Source: Patescibacteria group bacterium (GTDB taxonomy: Bacteria > Patescibacteriota > Microgenomatia > 2-02-FULL-39-11). From it: 32,584 bases of DNA. The notes beneath the pieces are model-generated. The model was not told where the DNA came from, ran no database searches, and saw only the letters and a program-made list of their open reading frames with translations. The position numbers and the translations under genes are program-made. Positions 15,020 to 22,781 of the stretch are shown here, in pieces (position 1 is the first letter of the stretch; every line of letters begins with the position of its first letter). The stretch lies in NCBI GenBank assembly GCA_023379265.1, contig JAMCUI010000008.1, positions 1-32,584 on the forward strand, written 5' to 3'.

Positions 15020-15781
15020 TCATTTCTTTTCAAAATAGAGCGTAACAGTGGATGTAACCGTCTGTGTTCCCGGCTCAATTTGAGGACCGCCTCCACCAAG
15101 CCCTGCCGCACGGGGCAAAGCAGAAGACAATCCGTAATCATAATTTATCGGCTGACTAGGATTGGACTCGACAATATTAGTCACTTTTCCCAACGATATC
15201 CCCAGATTTTGAGCCAGTTTGACTGCCTGGTCTTTGGCATTCTGGATAGCTTTGTCCCGCGCCTCTTCCCTGAATTTTTCAGGATTATCGACAGTAAAAC
15301 GAGTACCGGTAACCTCGTTGGCTCCGGCGCCGGTTGCCTCATTTATCACTTTTGTAGCCAATTTTATGTCTTTAATCTTTATTTCTACGGTAGCGTTGCC
15401 GTTGTAACCTGTAATCCGGTTACCTTCTTCAGGCTTATAGCTATAAGCAGGCGTAATGTTATAACTTGAGGTTTTAATATTTTCTTTGGCTATTCCCAAT
15501 GCTTTCATCGCATCTATCAGCTTGTTATTCACCTCATCAATCTTTGATTGTACTTCATCTGCAGTTGGTAAATTATTTACAGTAATCCCGGCGTCGACAT
15601 AAACAGTGTCAGGAGTAACATCCACTTTTCCCTCTCCTACTATGGCTAGCTCGGTAGACTTAGTTGTATTGGTAACCGTAATATCAAGAGGATAAGAAAT
15701 GTTAAAAACTTTTATGGCAAAAAGGAAAGCAAGGGTAATAAGAACTAAAACCAAGTACTTAAAAACAAGATCAAATTTCAT
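15020..15781 (-). CDS. SIMPL-domain (DUF541/YggE-like) membrane-anchored protein
   Basis: The 253-residue protein has an N-terminal membrane helix (VLVLITLAFLFAIKVF) and a typical SIMPL domain: VGEGKVDVTPDTVYVDAGIT at the start, KTSSYNITPAYSY with ITGYNGNATVEIKIKD in the middle, and EEARDKAIQNAKDQAVKLAQ before the C-terminal strands. SIMPL proteins form periplasmic or extracellular oligomers; roles in oxidative stress (YggE) and signalling have been reported but the molecular function is poorly known. A -10 box (TAAAAT) is placed so that the transcript begins at the ATG. The neighbours on both sides are in opposite or separate units. Confidence 0.9.
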   Translation of the reverse strand: MKFDLVFKYLVLVLITLAFLFAIKVFNISYPLDITVTNTTKSTELAIVGEGKVDVTPDTVYVDAGITVNNLPTADEVQSKIDEVNNKLIDAMKALGIAKENIKTSSYNITPAYSYKPEEGNRITGYNGNATVEIKIKDIKLATKVINEATGAGANEVTGTRFTVDNPEKFREEARDKAIQNAKDQAVKLAQNLGISLGKVTNIVESNPSQPINYDYGLSSALPRAAGLGGGGPQIEPGTQTVTSTVTLYFEKK

Positions 15782-15787
15782 ATTTCC

Positions 15788-15817
15788 ATTTTACAACGGA
15801 TTTTTCCCAAAAATCAA
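15788..15817 (-). promoter_or_regulatory. Promoter of the SIMPL gene, predicting a leaderless mRNA
   Basis: On the minus strand TTGATT (15817-15812), 18 bp, TAAAAT (15793-15788). The expected start is about 15781, the first base of the ATG. Confidence 0.5.
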
Positions 15818-15858
15818 TTTTTGTAATCAAATTCACAAATCAACATCTTATACTGTGA

Positions 15859-15864
15859 TATAAT
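15859..15864 (+). promoter_or_regulatory. -10 box of the carbonic-anhydrase-like gene
   Basis: TATAAT ends 9 nt before the ATG at 15874, predicting a leader of about 3 nt or none. The -35 region is weak. Confidence 0.5.
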
Positions 15865-15873
15865 ATCTCTTTT

Positions 15874-16251
15874 ATGCCAGAAACCGTTTCCCATAAACAC
15901 GAATGCCAGGCAATTGTAGTTTCTTGTATGGACCATAGACTAAGATCTTTTCTGAGAAAATGGACTATTGCAAATATTAGCGAAGGATTCGATAGGGTCG
16001 CAATCGCCGGAGGAGTAAAAAATTTACCGTTTGTGGTAGAGCAGATTGATCTCTCGGTCAAACTACACAATATCAAAGAAGCATACCTCATAAACCATGG
16101 GGATTGTGGAGCATATGGCGCAGAAGGTACGTTTGAAAAAAACAAGGAAGATTTGCTTTTTGCCAAGAAAATCCTGCAACACAAATTCCCCAGACTCAAG
16201 ATTATCCTCTTCTACCTCAAGCTTAACGGTGAGTTTGTAAAGATTTTGTAG
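15874..16251 (+). CDS. Beta-carbonic-anhydrase-like protein
   Basis: The 125-residue protein keeps the beta-class zinc site: C18-M-D20-H-R22 (the Cys-x-Asp-x-Arg catalytic dyad) and H75-G-D-C78. Around these are AIVVSCMDHRL, VAIAGGVKN and AYLINHGDCGAYG. Beta-carbonic anhydrases hydrate CO2 to bicarbonate. The chain is short compared with typical enzymes (about 200) and lacks the C-terminal helices. It may be a compact paralogue with another substrate or a metal-binding protein. It is a single-gene unit between two minus-strand genes. Confidence 0.8.
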   Translation: MPETVSHKHECQAIVVSCMDHRLRSFLRKWTIANISEGFDRVAIAGGVKNLPFVVEQIDLSVKLHNIKEAYLINHGDCGAYGAEGTFEKNKEDLLFAKKILQHKFPRLKIILFYLKLNGEFVKIL

Positions 16252-16310
16252 AACCCTAAAACGTTTGCTTCATCATTGTAGAAAACCACTATTGAACTGA
16301 CTCCTCAATT

Positions 16311-17549
16311 TTAAGGCAATATCGTATGGATAAATATTACGGCAAGCCCGGGAAGTGATTGTATAAATCTGATTACTGGGCTCTCTACAATTTTTTGCGA
16401 TAAAGGTTTTTCGGGAGTAGGTGTGGGAGGAACGGGTGTGACGCTAGATGAAGGCACAACATTGTTTACTGGTGGGGTTGGCCACTGATTTATCGGGTTT
16501 GACACTACCGGCCGGGAAACAATTAGGGTAGGAGTCGTAAATACGGGAGGATTAGTCGCAACCACTTGAGGTGTCGGAGTGTTAGAAGGAGGTTGACTAA
16601 TAGACTGTGTGGGTTGTACCACTGGTTGGGTCAGCTGACCCGGGGGCTGAGTCGGTTGAACCACCGATTGAGTGGGGGGGACAACTGGAGCGGTTGGCAG
16701 ATCGCCAAATCCCTGCCACCAGTCTTTCCGGCTTCGCGGATCCATCCAATCACCTGAATCTCTAATGGCCACCCTGAAATCCCCGCCATTACCATATCCG
16801 AAAACCTGACCTGTTCTTATAACCGGCAACGACCCTCTACCATTTGAATCCTCCTTTTCATATGAAGCGTAGAGGTTGGAATCAAGGCAAAAATTGTCCA
16901 TATGAATAAAATATCCATCGCCTGGATTATCACCTAAACCATGCACAAAAGTAGCAGAAGTGGAAGTAGCGTAAACCAACATTAAAACATGCCCTCCACC
17001 TATGTCTCTACCTGCTTTAGGCCCAACCAGCTGCTCCCCAGCATAAGTTGATAAACCTATAAGATTCACAGGCCAATGCTGTTCCAGATTTGGACTGGGA
17101 GCATTTTTTGACCAATCCCATTGATGCACGGCATAAGTCTTTACGATACTTGGTAATACCGGAAACATTGTTCCGAGGTTTGGCGGCATCACCGGATCAG
17201 TATCACCTCCATAGCTTACCAACTGTTTATCTCCTGGTACCTCCGCATACCCCCTCAGGTTCATATTGATTTCAGGATTTTGGCCAACGTTTGAAGGTCT
17301 TTGATAATCACTTTGCACTCTTAATGTGTCATAACTTTGTGAAGATGTTGTAGGACAACCACCCGAAGCGCTTTGAAATTTACTGGTGGTATAATTTTGA
17401 CTCACTAGGTTGCTGGCATGAGAAAGAATGGTAAAAACTATCTTTGCCTGCAGAATAAAGGAAACAATAAAAACTGATAATCCTATAAAGAAATATATAC
17501 CAAACTTCACATAATCGGTCTTTTTGGCCTGACGTTTCAACTTTCTCAT
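16311..17549 (-). CDS. Large surface protein with exported domain, Pro/Gln/Thr stalk and hydrophobic C-terminus
   Basis: The 412-residue protein has a basic N-terminus and a membrane helix (YFFIGLSVFIVSFILQAKIV). An exported domain follows (about 65-275), containing TYAGEQLVGPKAGRDIGGG, HVLMLVYATSTSATFVHGLG and GYFIHMDNFCLDSNLY, and ending in FRVAIRDSGDWMDPRSRKDW. I remember this combination as a conserved Microgenomates family without a known function. A stalk of Pro, Gln, Thr and Val repeats (about 280-380) leads to a hydrophobic end (IRFIQSLPGLAVIFIHTILP) like that of the protein at 14074-14901. A -10 box (TATATT, minus strand 17559-17554) again predicts a leaderless start. The domain may be a hydrolase or adhesin, but no catalytic motif is evident. 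Confidence 0.78.
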   Translation of the reverse strand: MRKLKRQAKKTDYVKFGIYFFIGLSVFIVSFILQAKIVFTILSHASNLVSQNYTTSKFQSASGGCPTTSSQSYDTLRVQSDYQRPSNVGQNPEINMNLRGYAEVPGDKQLVSYGGDTDPVMPPNLGTMFPVLPSIVKTYAVHQWDWSKNAPSPNLEQHWPVNLIGLSTYAGEQLVGPKAGRDIGGGHVLMLVYATSTSATFVHGLGDNPGDGYFIHMDNFCLDSNLYASYEKEDSNGRGSLPVIRTGQVFGYGNGGDFRVAIRDSGDWMDPRSRKDWWQGFGDLPTAPVVPPTQSVVQPTQPPGQLTQPVVQPTQSISQPPSNTPTPQVVATNPPVFTTPTLIVSRPVVSNPINQWPTPPVNNVVPSSSVTPVPPTPTPEKPLSQKIVESPVIRFIQSLPGLAVIFIHTILP

Positions 17550-17682
17550 CTAAAATATAATAGCATAAAACCAGCTTGTATATAAAAATACGGAGTAGAA
17601 CTGGTGGCAAAAGTTAAAACCAAACCTATCGAAATCAGTTTGAGAAACAATCTACTTCTGAAGGTGAAAAAGATGATACTGT

Positions 17683-18552
17683 CTAACTAAATAATTTATT
17701 CCAGTCATCCCAAAAGGTCTGGATGCCCTTGGCGGTAAGTTCGTGGGATAAATCGTAGTCGGTAAAAGCGCTCCCCAAAAGGATATCTTCTCTATAGGGG
17801 ATTTCCGTAAGTTCCGGCTTATTATAGACATAATCTGCTCCAGGCTCTGGAAATCCACCCTCTCCCCATAAATTGAAAACCTTAAATGGAACGGTAACAA
17901 TATCGGATTTCAGCTGTAGTGCATACATGAGGTGATCAAGATTCCGTATGCTGGCGGTCAAAACCTCCACGTGCCCATCCCCACCCTCATACATCTTCTT
18001 AATATTTTTTACTACCTGCATGCCATTTTGACCCAAATCATCAAGCCTGCCGACAAAAGGAGAGATAAAAACAGGATATTTTGCACCTTTTGTAGCCTCA
18101 TATACTGCTGCGGCCTGGCTCTGGGAGAAAACCAATGTGATATTTACCGGCGTCTCCTGGCAGGCAACGTTTACAGCCTTTAAGCCTTCGGTTGTGCAAG
18201 GGAATTTGATCGAATGATTGGGAATCCAGTCATATCGCAATCTTCCTTGGGAAAGCATATCCTGCGCTTTTGTATCCGCATTGGCAAAAACCTGAATCGA
18301 AATGGAGCCTTCAGGAATAATTTTATTCATTTCCTGCACTATTCTTTTATATTCATTTAATGCATCCTCTTGAGTAATTTTTTTTTGTTCTTTGTTCTTT
18401 GTTCTTTGTTCTTTACCCAGAAGATTTTTGGCAATAAGCGTAGGATTAGTAGTCTGGCCGTCTAGAAAACCCAAGAGTCTTTTTGCCTGAGCTGTCTCTT
18501 CAGGCACTCCACCGTCTATAAAAATCTTGGAAGAAAAATGTTTATCAAGCAC
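17683..18552 (-). CDS. tal: Transaldolase
   Basis: The 289-residue protein matches transaldolase: FIDGG near the start, DGQTTNPTLIAKN (31-43), then NHSIKFPCTTEG with the Schiff-base Lys116, NITLVFSQSQA and SPFVGRLDD. It transfers dihydroxyacetone units between sugar phosphates. It is the last gene of the rpe-tkt-tal operon and overlaps tkt by 8 bp. Residues about 46-58 (GKEQRTKNKEQKK) are an extra hydrophilic insertion encoded by a 7-bp tandem repeat after TTNPTLIAKNLL, in a place where transaldolases are normally compact. The repeat unit is not a multiple of three, so slippage would break the frame. It is intact here and catalytic residues are present. Confidence 0.93.
   Translation of the reverse strand: MLDKHFSSKIFIDGGVPEETAQAKRLLGFLDGQTTNPTLIAKNLLGKEQRTKNKEQKKITQEDALNEYKRIVQEMNKIIPEGSISIQVFANADTKAQDMLSQGRLRYDWIPNHSIKFPCTTEGLKAVNVACQETPVNITLVFSQSQAAAVYEATKGAKYPVFISPFVGRLDDLGQNGMQVVKNIKKMYEGGDGHVEVLTASIRNLDHLMYALQLKSDIVTVPFKVFNLWGEGGFPEPGADYVYNKPELTEIPYREDILLGSAFTDYDLSHELTAKGIQTFWDDWNKLFS
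18378..18414. repeat. 7-bp tandem repeat (TTTGTTC x4) next to a T run, inside tal
   Basis: Four exact TTTGTTC units (18384-18411) follow a T run that begins at 18378. The tract lies within the transaldolase coding sequence and encodes the Lys/Glu/Gln insertion. Confidence 0.9.
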
Positions 18553-20458
18553 TTAAAACCTCCCTTACTTTTTTAGTTATTTCTTGAGCTGATATACCCT
18601 CAAAATCCAGAAGTTCTGCCGGCTTGCCGGAGTGAGGCAGTTTGGTCACGGCTAACTTGTAAACTTTGACGAAAGGAGTCTGGGCAAAGACGTTTAACAC
18701 TGCATCTCCAAGCCCGCCTTCAAACCAGTGATCCTCGACGGTAATAATATTAGTTATGGATTGGGCAAGAGAAACTAAAGTCTTTTGGTCTATTGGCTTG
18801 ACTGAATAACAATCTACAACAACTGCCTCAATTCCCTCTTTTGCCAGTTCCTCCTGCGCTTTTAGCGCTTCATAAAGAGTTATTCCCGTAGCTGTAATAA
18901 TAACTTTGTTATTTGTTTTTTGTTTGCCCTGAGCCCCTTCTTGTGCCGGGGCGAAAGGTTCTTTGTTCTTTAAATAATGCACTTTGCTCCCACCTATTTC
19001 AAATTTTTCATCGTTACCATATACAATTGCCGTCCCAGGCCTGGCTACTCTAATATAGGCGATACCCGGCTTCTCAATCATCTCCTGCATAAGTTTTGTC
19101 GCCGATACTGCATCTGCCGGCTGCAAGACCACACTTCCCAAAAGAGTCCTGAAAAGGGACATATCCTCAAGCCCCATTTGTGAAGCCCCGTCGGCTCCAA
19201 TGGATACCCCGGCATGGGAGCCGATAAATTTGATATTTGCCGCAGCCAGTGCAGCCATCCTAATCTGATCGTAAGCGCGCGTCATGAAAGCTGAAAACGT
19301 GGTCATAAAAGGTATAAAACCACGACGGGAAAGACCAATTGCCATATCCACCATGTTCTGCTCAGCGATAAACATCTCAAAATAGCGGTCGGGGTGCTCC
19401 TTCATCGTGTTTTCTGTATAAAGGGAATTTTTGACGTCGCCATCCAAAACGACAATTTTGGGATTGCCATACATTAAGGCTGTCAATGCATTACCCGTGG
19501 CTTTCCTTGTAGCAACAGATTCATCACTTTTATATGTCGGCAACTGATGGCCGGCAACTGATGGTTGATTCTTTTTTACATTTGCCACCGGCTTACTTAC
19601 TTCTCCCTTAATTCTAAAATCAACTTCTCCCAATTCTCTAACCGCCACCTCAAACATATCCAGTGGAAGTGGTTTACCATGCCATCCGTCTTTATCCTCG
19701 AGCGCTTTTACGCCACGGCCTTTGAATGTTTTAGCTAAAATAATTACGGGTTTGCCTTTTCCCGTCTGTGAAATTGCTTCTTTATAAACTTTTTCAATTT
19801 CGGTAAAATCATGCCCATCAACTGTCAGCGTGTACCACCCGAAGGCTTCAAACCTTTGTTTATAAACCTCAAGATGATGCTCATACATGGTCGCCTGGCT
19901 TTGACCCTGACGGTTTACGTCAACTATAGCCACAAGATTGTCTATTTTGTGATATGATGCGGCGGCAGCCGCTTCCCAAACTGAACCTTCCGCTATCTCC
20001 CCGTCGCCCAAAAGCACAAAGACACGCGGTATACCGATGCTTTCATCAGAAAAAATCAGTTTCTTTAGCGCCAATGCTTCACCCAAACCTATAGATAAAC
20101 CCTGTCCCAAGGAGCCTGTTGGAGCCTCAGTATAACGGAATTCCAATGTTGGATGGCCTTCAAGAGGGCTATCAAACTTTCTATACTTTAGAAGCTCATC
20201 ATGGGTCACCTCTCCAGCTGCGGCATAAAGTGAATAGAAAAGCGGGCTGGCATGACCTTTGCTGAATATGAGCCTGTCGTTTGACTCATTTTCCGGACTA
20301 TCAAGATCAGCCCGGAAGATTCCTCCAAACATAAGGGCGGTCATCATCTCTACCGCCGAAAGAGACGAGGTGGTATGTCCGCTACCAGCAGTGGTTGTAG
20401 CAAGAAGAATGTAATACCTTATAAGCCGAGCCAGTTTTTGCAGTTTTTCTATATCCAT
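18545..20458 (-). CDS. tkt: Transketolase (full length, N and C halves in one chain)
   Basis: The protein is 637 residues from the ATG at 20458; a GTG at 20482, overlapping rpe, is possible. N-terminal landmarks are AGSGHTTSSLSAVEM (thiamine diphosphate and substrate binding), FSKGHASPLFYSLYA, and GDGEIAEGSVWEA with VDVNRQGQS, the GDG...N motif for Mg-thiamine diphosphate. The C-terminal half has the catalytic Glu in AEQNMVDMAIGLS, GSHAGVSIGADGASQMGLED, and a transketolase C-domain (TVEDHWFEGGLGDAVLN). It transfers two-carbon units in the non-oxidative pentose phosphate pathway. Two insertions look like captured non-coding repeats: the interdomain linker SVAGHQLPTYK and a segment FAPAQEGAQGKQKTNN near 18905-18962. 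It sits between rpe and tal with overlaps or short gaps, so they form one operon. Confidence 0.95.
   Translation of the reverse strand: MDIEKLQKLARLIRYYILLATTTAGSGHTTSSLSAVEMMTALMFGGIFRADLDSPENESNDRLIFSKGHASPLFYSLYAAAGEVTHDELLKYRKFDSPLEGHPTLEFRYTEAPTGSLGQGLSIGLGEALALKKLIFSDESIGIPRVFVLLGDGEIAEGSVWEAAAAASYHKIDNLVAIVDVNRQGQSQATMYEHHLEVYKQRFEAFGWYTLTVDGHDFTEIEKVYKEAISQTGKGKPVIILAKTFKGRGVKALEDKDGWHGKPLPLDMFEVAVRELGEVDFRIKGEVSKPVANVKKNQPSVAGHQLPTYKSDESVATRKATGNALTALMYGNPKIVVLDGDVKNSLYTENTMKEHPDRYFEMFIAEQNMVDMAIGLSRRGFIPFMTTFSAFMTRAYDQIRMAALAAANIKFIGSHAGVSIGADGASQMGLEDMSLFRTLLGSVVLQPADAVSATKLMQEMIEKPGIAYIRVARPGTAIVYGNDEKFEIGGSKVHYLKNKEPFAPAQEGAQGKQKTNNKVIITATGITLYEALKAQEELAKEGIEAVVVDCYSVKPIDQKTLVSLAQSITNIITVEDHWFEGGLGDAVLNVFAQTPFVKVYKLAVTKLPHSGKPAELLDFEGISAQEITKKVREVLSA
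19538..19564. repeat. Short direct repeat inside the tkt linker
   Basis: CGGCAACTGATGG occurs at 19538-19550 and 19552-19564 (period 14). It encodes part of the linker between the two transketolase halves. Like the tal tract it looks like a non-coding repeat tolerated in frame. Confidence 0.8.
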
Positions 20459-20465
20459 ATAAATT

Positions 20466-21182
20466 TTAGAGAGGCTTTTCACCTAACATTTTTAACTTAT
20501 CTATTGCCATCTTAACATCCTCAGAATGAAAAATAAATGAATTGGAATTTATCCTTGTCGCTCCAGCCGCAACTACCTTGGCCGCATTTATATCATCCAT
20601 GGCACCATCAACTGCGATAGGTATATCCGCGTCCAACATGCGCAAATCCTTGATTCTTTCTGCCGTCTCCTCCCGATAGGGCTGGCCGGAAAAACCGGCT
20701 TTTATTGCCATTACCAATACCACATCAAGCTTATCCATATAACCCTTTATCTTTTCAAGAGGAGTGGGACCGTCTATGGCCAAACCTACCTCAACGCCAA
20801 GTTGACGGCATTTTTCTATAAATTCATCTGTATAATCTGCTTCCACATGGGCAAAGAAACGCTTAAAACCCGCCTTGGCAAAATTCTCCACAAAACGCAA
20901 CGGGTCCTTTACCATAAGATGCGCTTCAAGTTTTATGGAAGTGGAAAGGAGAGCAAAAGGGGCGGGGTCAAGAAAAGTGGCATTAGGAACCAATGTATCG
21001 TTTGCACAATCTATCTGAACCCAATTTACCAGACCTTCTACCAACCTAATCTTTTTCTCAATCTCGGCAAAATCTTTCTCCAGGATGGCAGGAATTACCT
21101 CTAGTACTTTATTCTTTTGAATTTGATAGCGTTTATTATACTTGACCCGATCGTTTGGATTTACAGAATCTAGTGCTATCAC
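20466..21182 (-). CDS. rpe: Ribulose-phosphate 3-epimerase-like protein with altered metal site
   Basis: The 238-residue (beta/alpha)8 protein follows Rpe: VIPAILEKDFAEIEKKIRLV, WVQIDCANDTLVPNATFLDP, EAHLMVKDP, MAIKAGFSGQPY, and IAVDGAMDDINA. Rpe interconverts ribulose-5-phosphate and xylulose-5-phosphate. The catalytic aspartates (Asp58, Asp192) and His88 are kept. The usual His of the HxD pair is Gln56, and the Ser of the P-S-I motif is Ala32, so the metal site is changed. The start is GTG at 21182, about 27 residues before the normal Rpe start; the promoter predicts a transcript beginning at that GTG. It is first in the operon with tkt and tal, which supports a pentose-phosphate role. Confidence 0.88.
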   Translation of the reverse strand: MIALDSVNPNDRVKYNKRYQIQKNKVLEVIPAILEKDFAEIEKKIRLVEGLVNWVQIDCANDTLVPNATFLDPAPFALLSTSIKLEAHLMVKDPLRFVENFAKAGFKRFFAHVEADYTDEFIEKCRQLGVEVGLAIDGPTPLEKIKGYMDKLDVVLVMAIKAGFSGQPYREETAERIKDLRMLDADIPIAVDGAMDDINAAKVVAAGATRINSNSFIFHSEDVKMAIDKLKMLGEKPL

Positions 21183-21188
21183 TCTTCA

Positions 21189-21217
21189 AATATAACTCAT
21201 GACATATTGAAAATCAA
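21189..21217 (-). promoter_or_regulatory. Promoter of the rpe-tkt-tal operon
   Basis: On the minus strand TTGATT (21217-21212), exactly 17 bp, TATATT (21194-21189). The predicted start is about 21182, the G of the GTG start codon: a leaderless operon mRNA. Confidence 0.55.
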
Positions 21218-21251
21218 TATAAAAATTGGCAAAATACCGATAAATAACATA

Positions 21252-21257
21252 TATAAT
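21252..21257 (+). promoter_or_regulatory. -10 box of the following membrane protein gene
   Basis: TATAAT lies 11 nt before the ATG at 21269, predicting a leader of about 5 nt. TTGGCA at 21226-21231 is a possible -35 but with a 20-bp spacer. Confidence 0.4.
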
Positions 21258-21268
21258 GTATTTATAGT

Positions 21269-21739
21269 ATGAAAAATAAAAAAAAGTTAATTACAGTAAT
21301 AATAGGACTTGCTATCCTTATAGCAGGAATAATTTCCGCGGGTATTTACTTGGAAACAAAACAACAAAAAAAGACTAACCTCTCAAATGCCACATCAGAC
21401 CAAACTCAAACGACCCAAAATATAGTGGAAAAAGTAGGTAAACTTGCCTATCTGCCGCAGGATGAGATTCCGGTTATTGCCATCGTTTCTGACCTCTCTA
21501 AATTGAAAGGTCAACCATTTTTCTCAAATGCCAAAGCTGGTGATATAGTGCTTTTTTACAACAATGCCAAAAAGGCTATACTTTATGATCCAAATGACAA
21601 CAAAATTGTCGAGATGAGACCGATGCTTTTTTCCGCCCCACCGCGCATAAGCACCGATTCAGGAACCCTTTTTACCTCGCCTTTAGGAGAAATTAAATCA
21701 TTTGGCAATACGATATCTACCCCATCTGCAAAAAAATAA
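21269..21739 (+). CDS. Membrane-anchored conserved protein of unknown function
   Basis: The 156-residue protein has one N-terminal membrane helix (KLITVIIGLAILIAGIISAG), a Thr/Gln/Asn-rich linker and a compact exported domain: GKLAYLPQDEIPVIAIVSDL, FFSNAKAGDIVLFYNNAKKA, then ILYDPNDNKIVEMRPM. I recall the pattern 'LP-E-P-x-x-x-x-V-x-D-x-x-K-L-x-x-Q-x-F-F-x-x-A-x-x-G-D' as common in Patescibacteria; its function is unknown. It is divergent from rpe and lies directly upstream of the F1-like cluster on the same strand. An association with that cluster is possible but not shown. Confidence 0.75.
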   Translation: MKNKKKLITVIIGLAILIAGIISAGIYLETKQQKKTNLSNATSDQTQTTQNIVEKVGKLAYLPQDEIPVIAIVSDLSKLKGQPFFSNAKAGDIVLFYNNAKKAILYDPNDNKIVEMRPMLFSAPPRISTDSGTLFTSPLGEIKSFGNTISTPSAKK

Positions 21740-21858
21740 TAAATCAGAAAATTATAGAAATATACCACAACCATTGCATATTCCGTCTGGAATATGATAT
21801 TTTGATTATTGAAGGCCAAATCTGAAAAAGTTCTGATTACGTTTTTCGTGAGAACAAT

Positions 21859-21864
21859 TATAAT
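21859..21864 (+). promoter_or_regulatory. -10 box placed for a leaderless start at 21871
   Basis: TATAAT ends 6 nt before the ATG at 21871, so the transcript should begin at the start codon. The -35 is weak. Confidence 0.5.
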
Positions 21865-21870
21865 AAATAT

Positions 21871-22725
21871 ATGGCTGCCCAAAGGTCCCAACTTTTATCT
21901 GTCATAACAATCATCCTTTTTGGGGGCTTTTTTGCCTTTTTTCTTCCTCCTTTTCATAAAACACATGCCCAACAGCTTTCCACTTTTAGCATAGCCACAA
22001 CTTACCCAATAAGCGATAAGAATATAAAAGATGGGGATATCGTATCTCTGGTGGATGGCAGCGACAAGCTAAAACTATCAAAGACAGCCTACGACGATAA
22101 AATGTACGGCGTCTATGTGGCTTCACCCAAAATTGTATACCGGGCTCCCAACGGTTCAAACTTTCCCATCATCAGAGACGGAATAGCCTCAGTCAATGTG
22201 ACCACTTTGGGAGGCCCGATAAAGATTGGCGACTATCTGACCTCCTCCCCTATTGCCGGGGAAGGGCAAAAGGCAACGGAAATTTCTGGCTATGTTTTGG
22301 GGATTGCCCTACAGAATTTTTCCGATAAGGACGGCGCAAAAATAGATTATAACAAGCAGAAAGTAACATCAGGCAAAATACTGGCAATATTGGGAATTGG
22401 CCCAGCTTCTCCTGTACAGATAAAATCCGCAGGCGGCTTTTTCGGGACTCTAAAAGTACTCCTGACAAACTTTATTTATAGCATCACTTCCACCAAAGAA
22501 GGTATTTCACTGGTCAGATTTGCTATGGCAGCAATGGTAGCTGTGGCCACAATTTACATAAACTTCCGGACTTTTGGTAAAAATGTCACCCAAGGAATTG
22601 AAGCAATAGGCAGAAATCCGCTGGCAAAAGCTTCTATACAATCCATGATTATTCTAAATATTGCCTTAATCGCTCTTGTAAGCATTGGCGGCATTGTACT
22701 GAGTTTGGCAATTATTACGATATAG
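21871..22725 (+). CDS. Exported domain fused to an F-type c-subunit-like membrane hairpin lacking the ion-binding carboxylate
   Basis: The 284-residue protein has a signal peptide (about 1-33, ending THA) and an exported beta-rich domain (about 35-190), including DGDIVSLVDGSDKLKLS, PIIRDGIASVNV and KIGDYLTSSPIAG. Helix 1 is about 211-231, a polar loop with IEAIGRNPLAK follows (RNP at 248-250), and helix 2 is about 258-281. With a cleaved signal peptide the RNP loop faces the cytoplasm and both ends face out, the topology of ATP synthase subunit c with its R-Q/N-P loop. Position P250+18, where c has its essential Asp/Glu, is Ala268, and neither helix contains Asp or Glu. It is the first gene of the F1-like cluster. 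I recall related proteins in other Patescibacteria as hypothetical. The rotor role is inference. Confidence 0.7.
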   Translation: MAAQRSQLLSVITIILFGGFFAFFLPPFHKTHAQQLSTFSIATTYPISDKNIKDGDIVSLVDGSDKLKLSKTAYDDKMYGVYVASPKIVYRAPNGSNFPIIRDGIASVNVTTLGGPIKIGDYLTSSPIAGEGQKATEISGYVLGIALQNFSDKDGAKIDYNKQKVTSGKILAILGIGPASPVQIKSAGGFFGTLKVLLTNFIYSITSTKEGISLVRFAMAAMVAVATIYINFRTFGKNVTQGIEAIGRNPLAKASIQSMIILNIALIALVSIGGIVLSLAIITI

Positions 22726-22770
22726 ATTAAGCTGAATTTTAACAACTATTCAAAATTAATTTTTTAACTA

Positions 22771-22776
22771 TATAAT
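22771..22776 (+). promoter_or_regulatory. -10 box placed for a leaderless start at 22782
   Basis: TATAAT ends 6 nt before the ATG of the b-like gene. A weak -35 (TTCAAA, 22749-22754) is 16 bp upstream. Confidence 0.5.
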
Positions 22777-22781
22777 CAATT

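Noticed and set aside
16252-16310. A terminator between the convergent genes at 15874 and 16311
   Set aside because: No stem followed by a T-tract could be found on either strand in this short gap.
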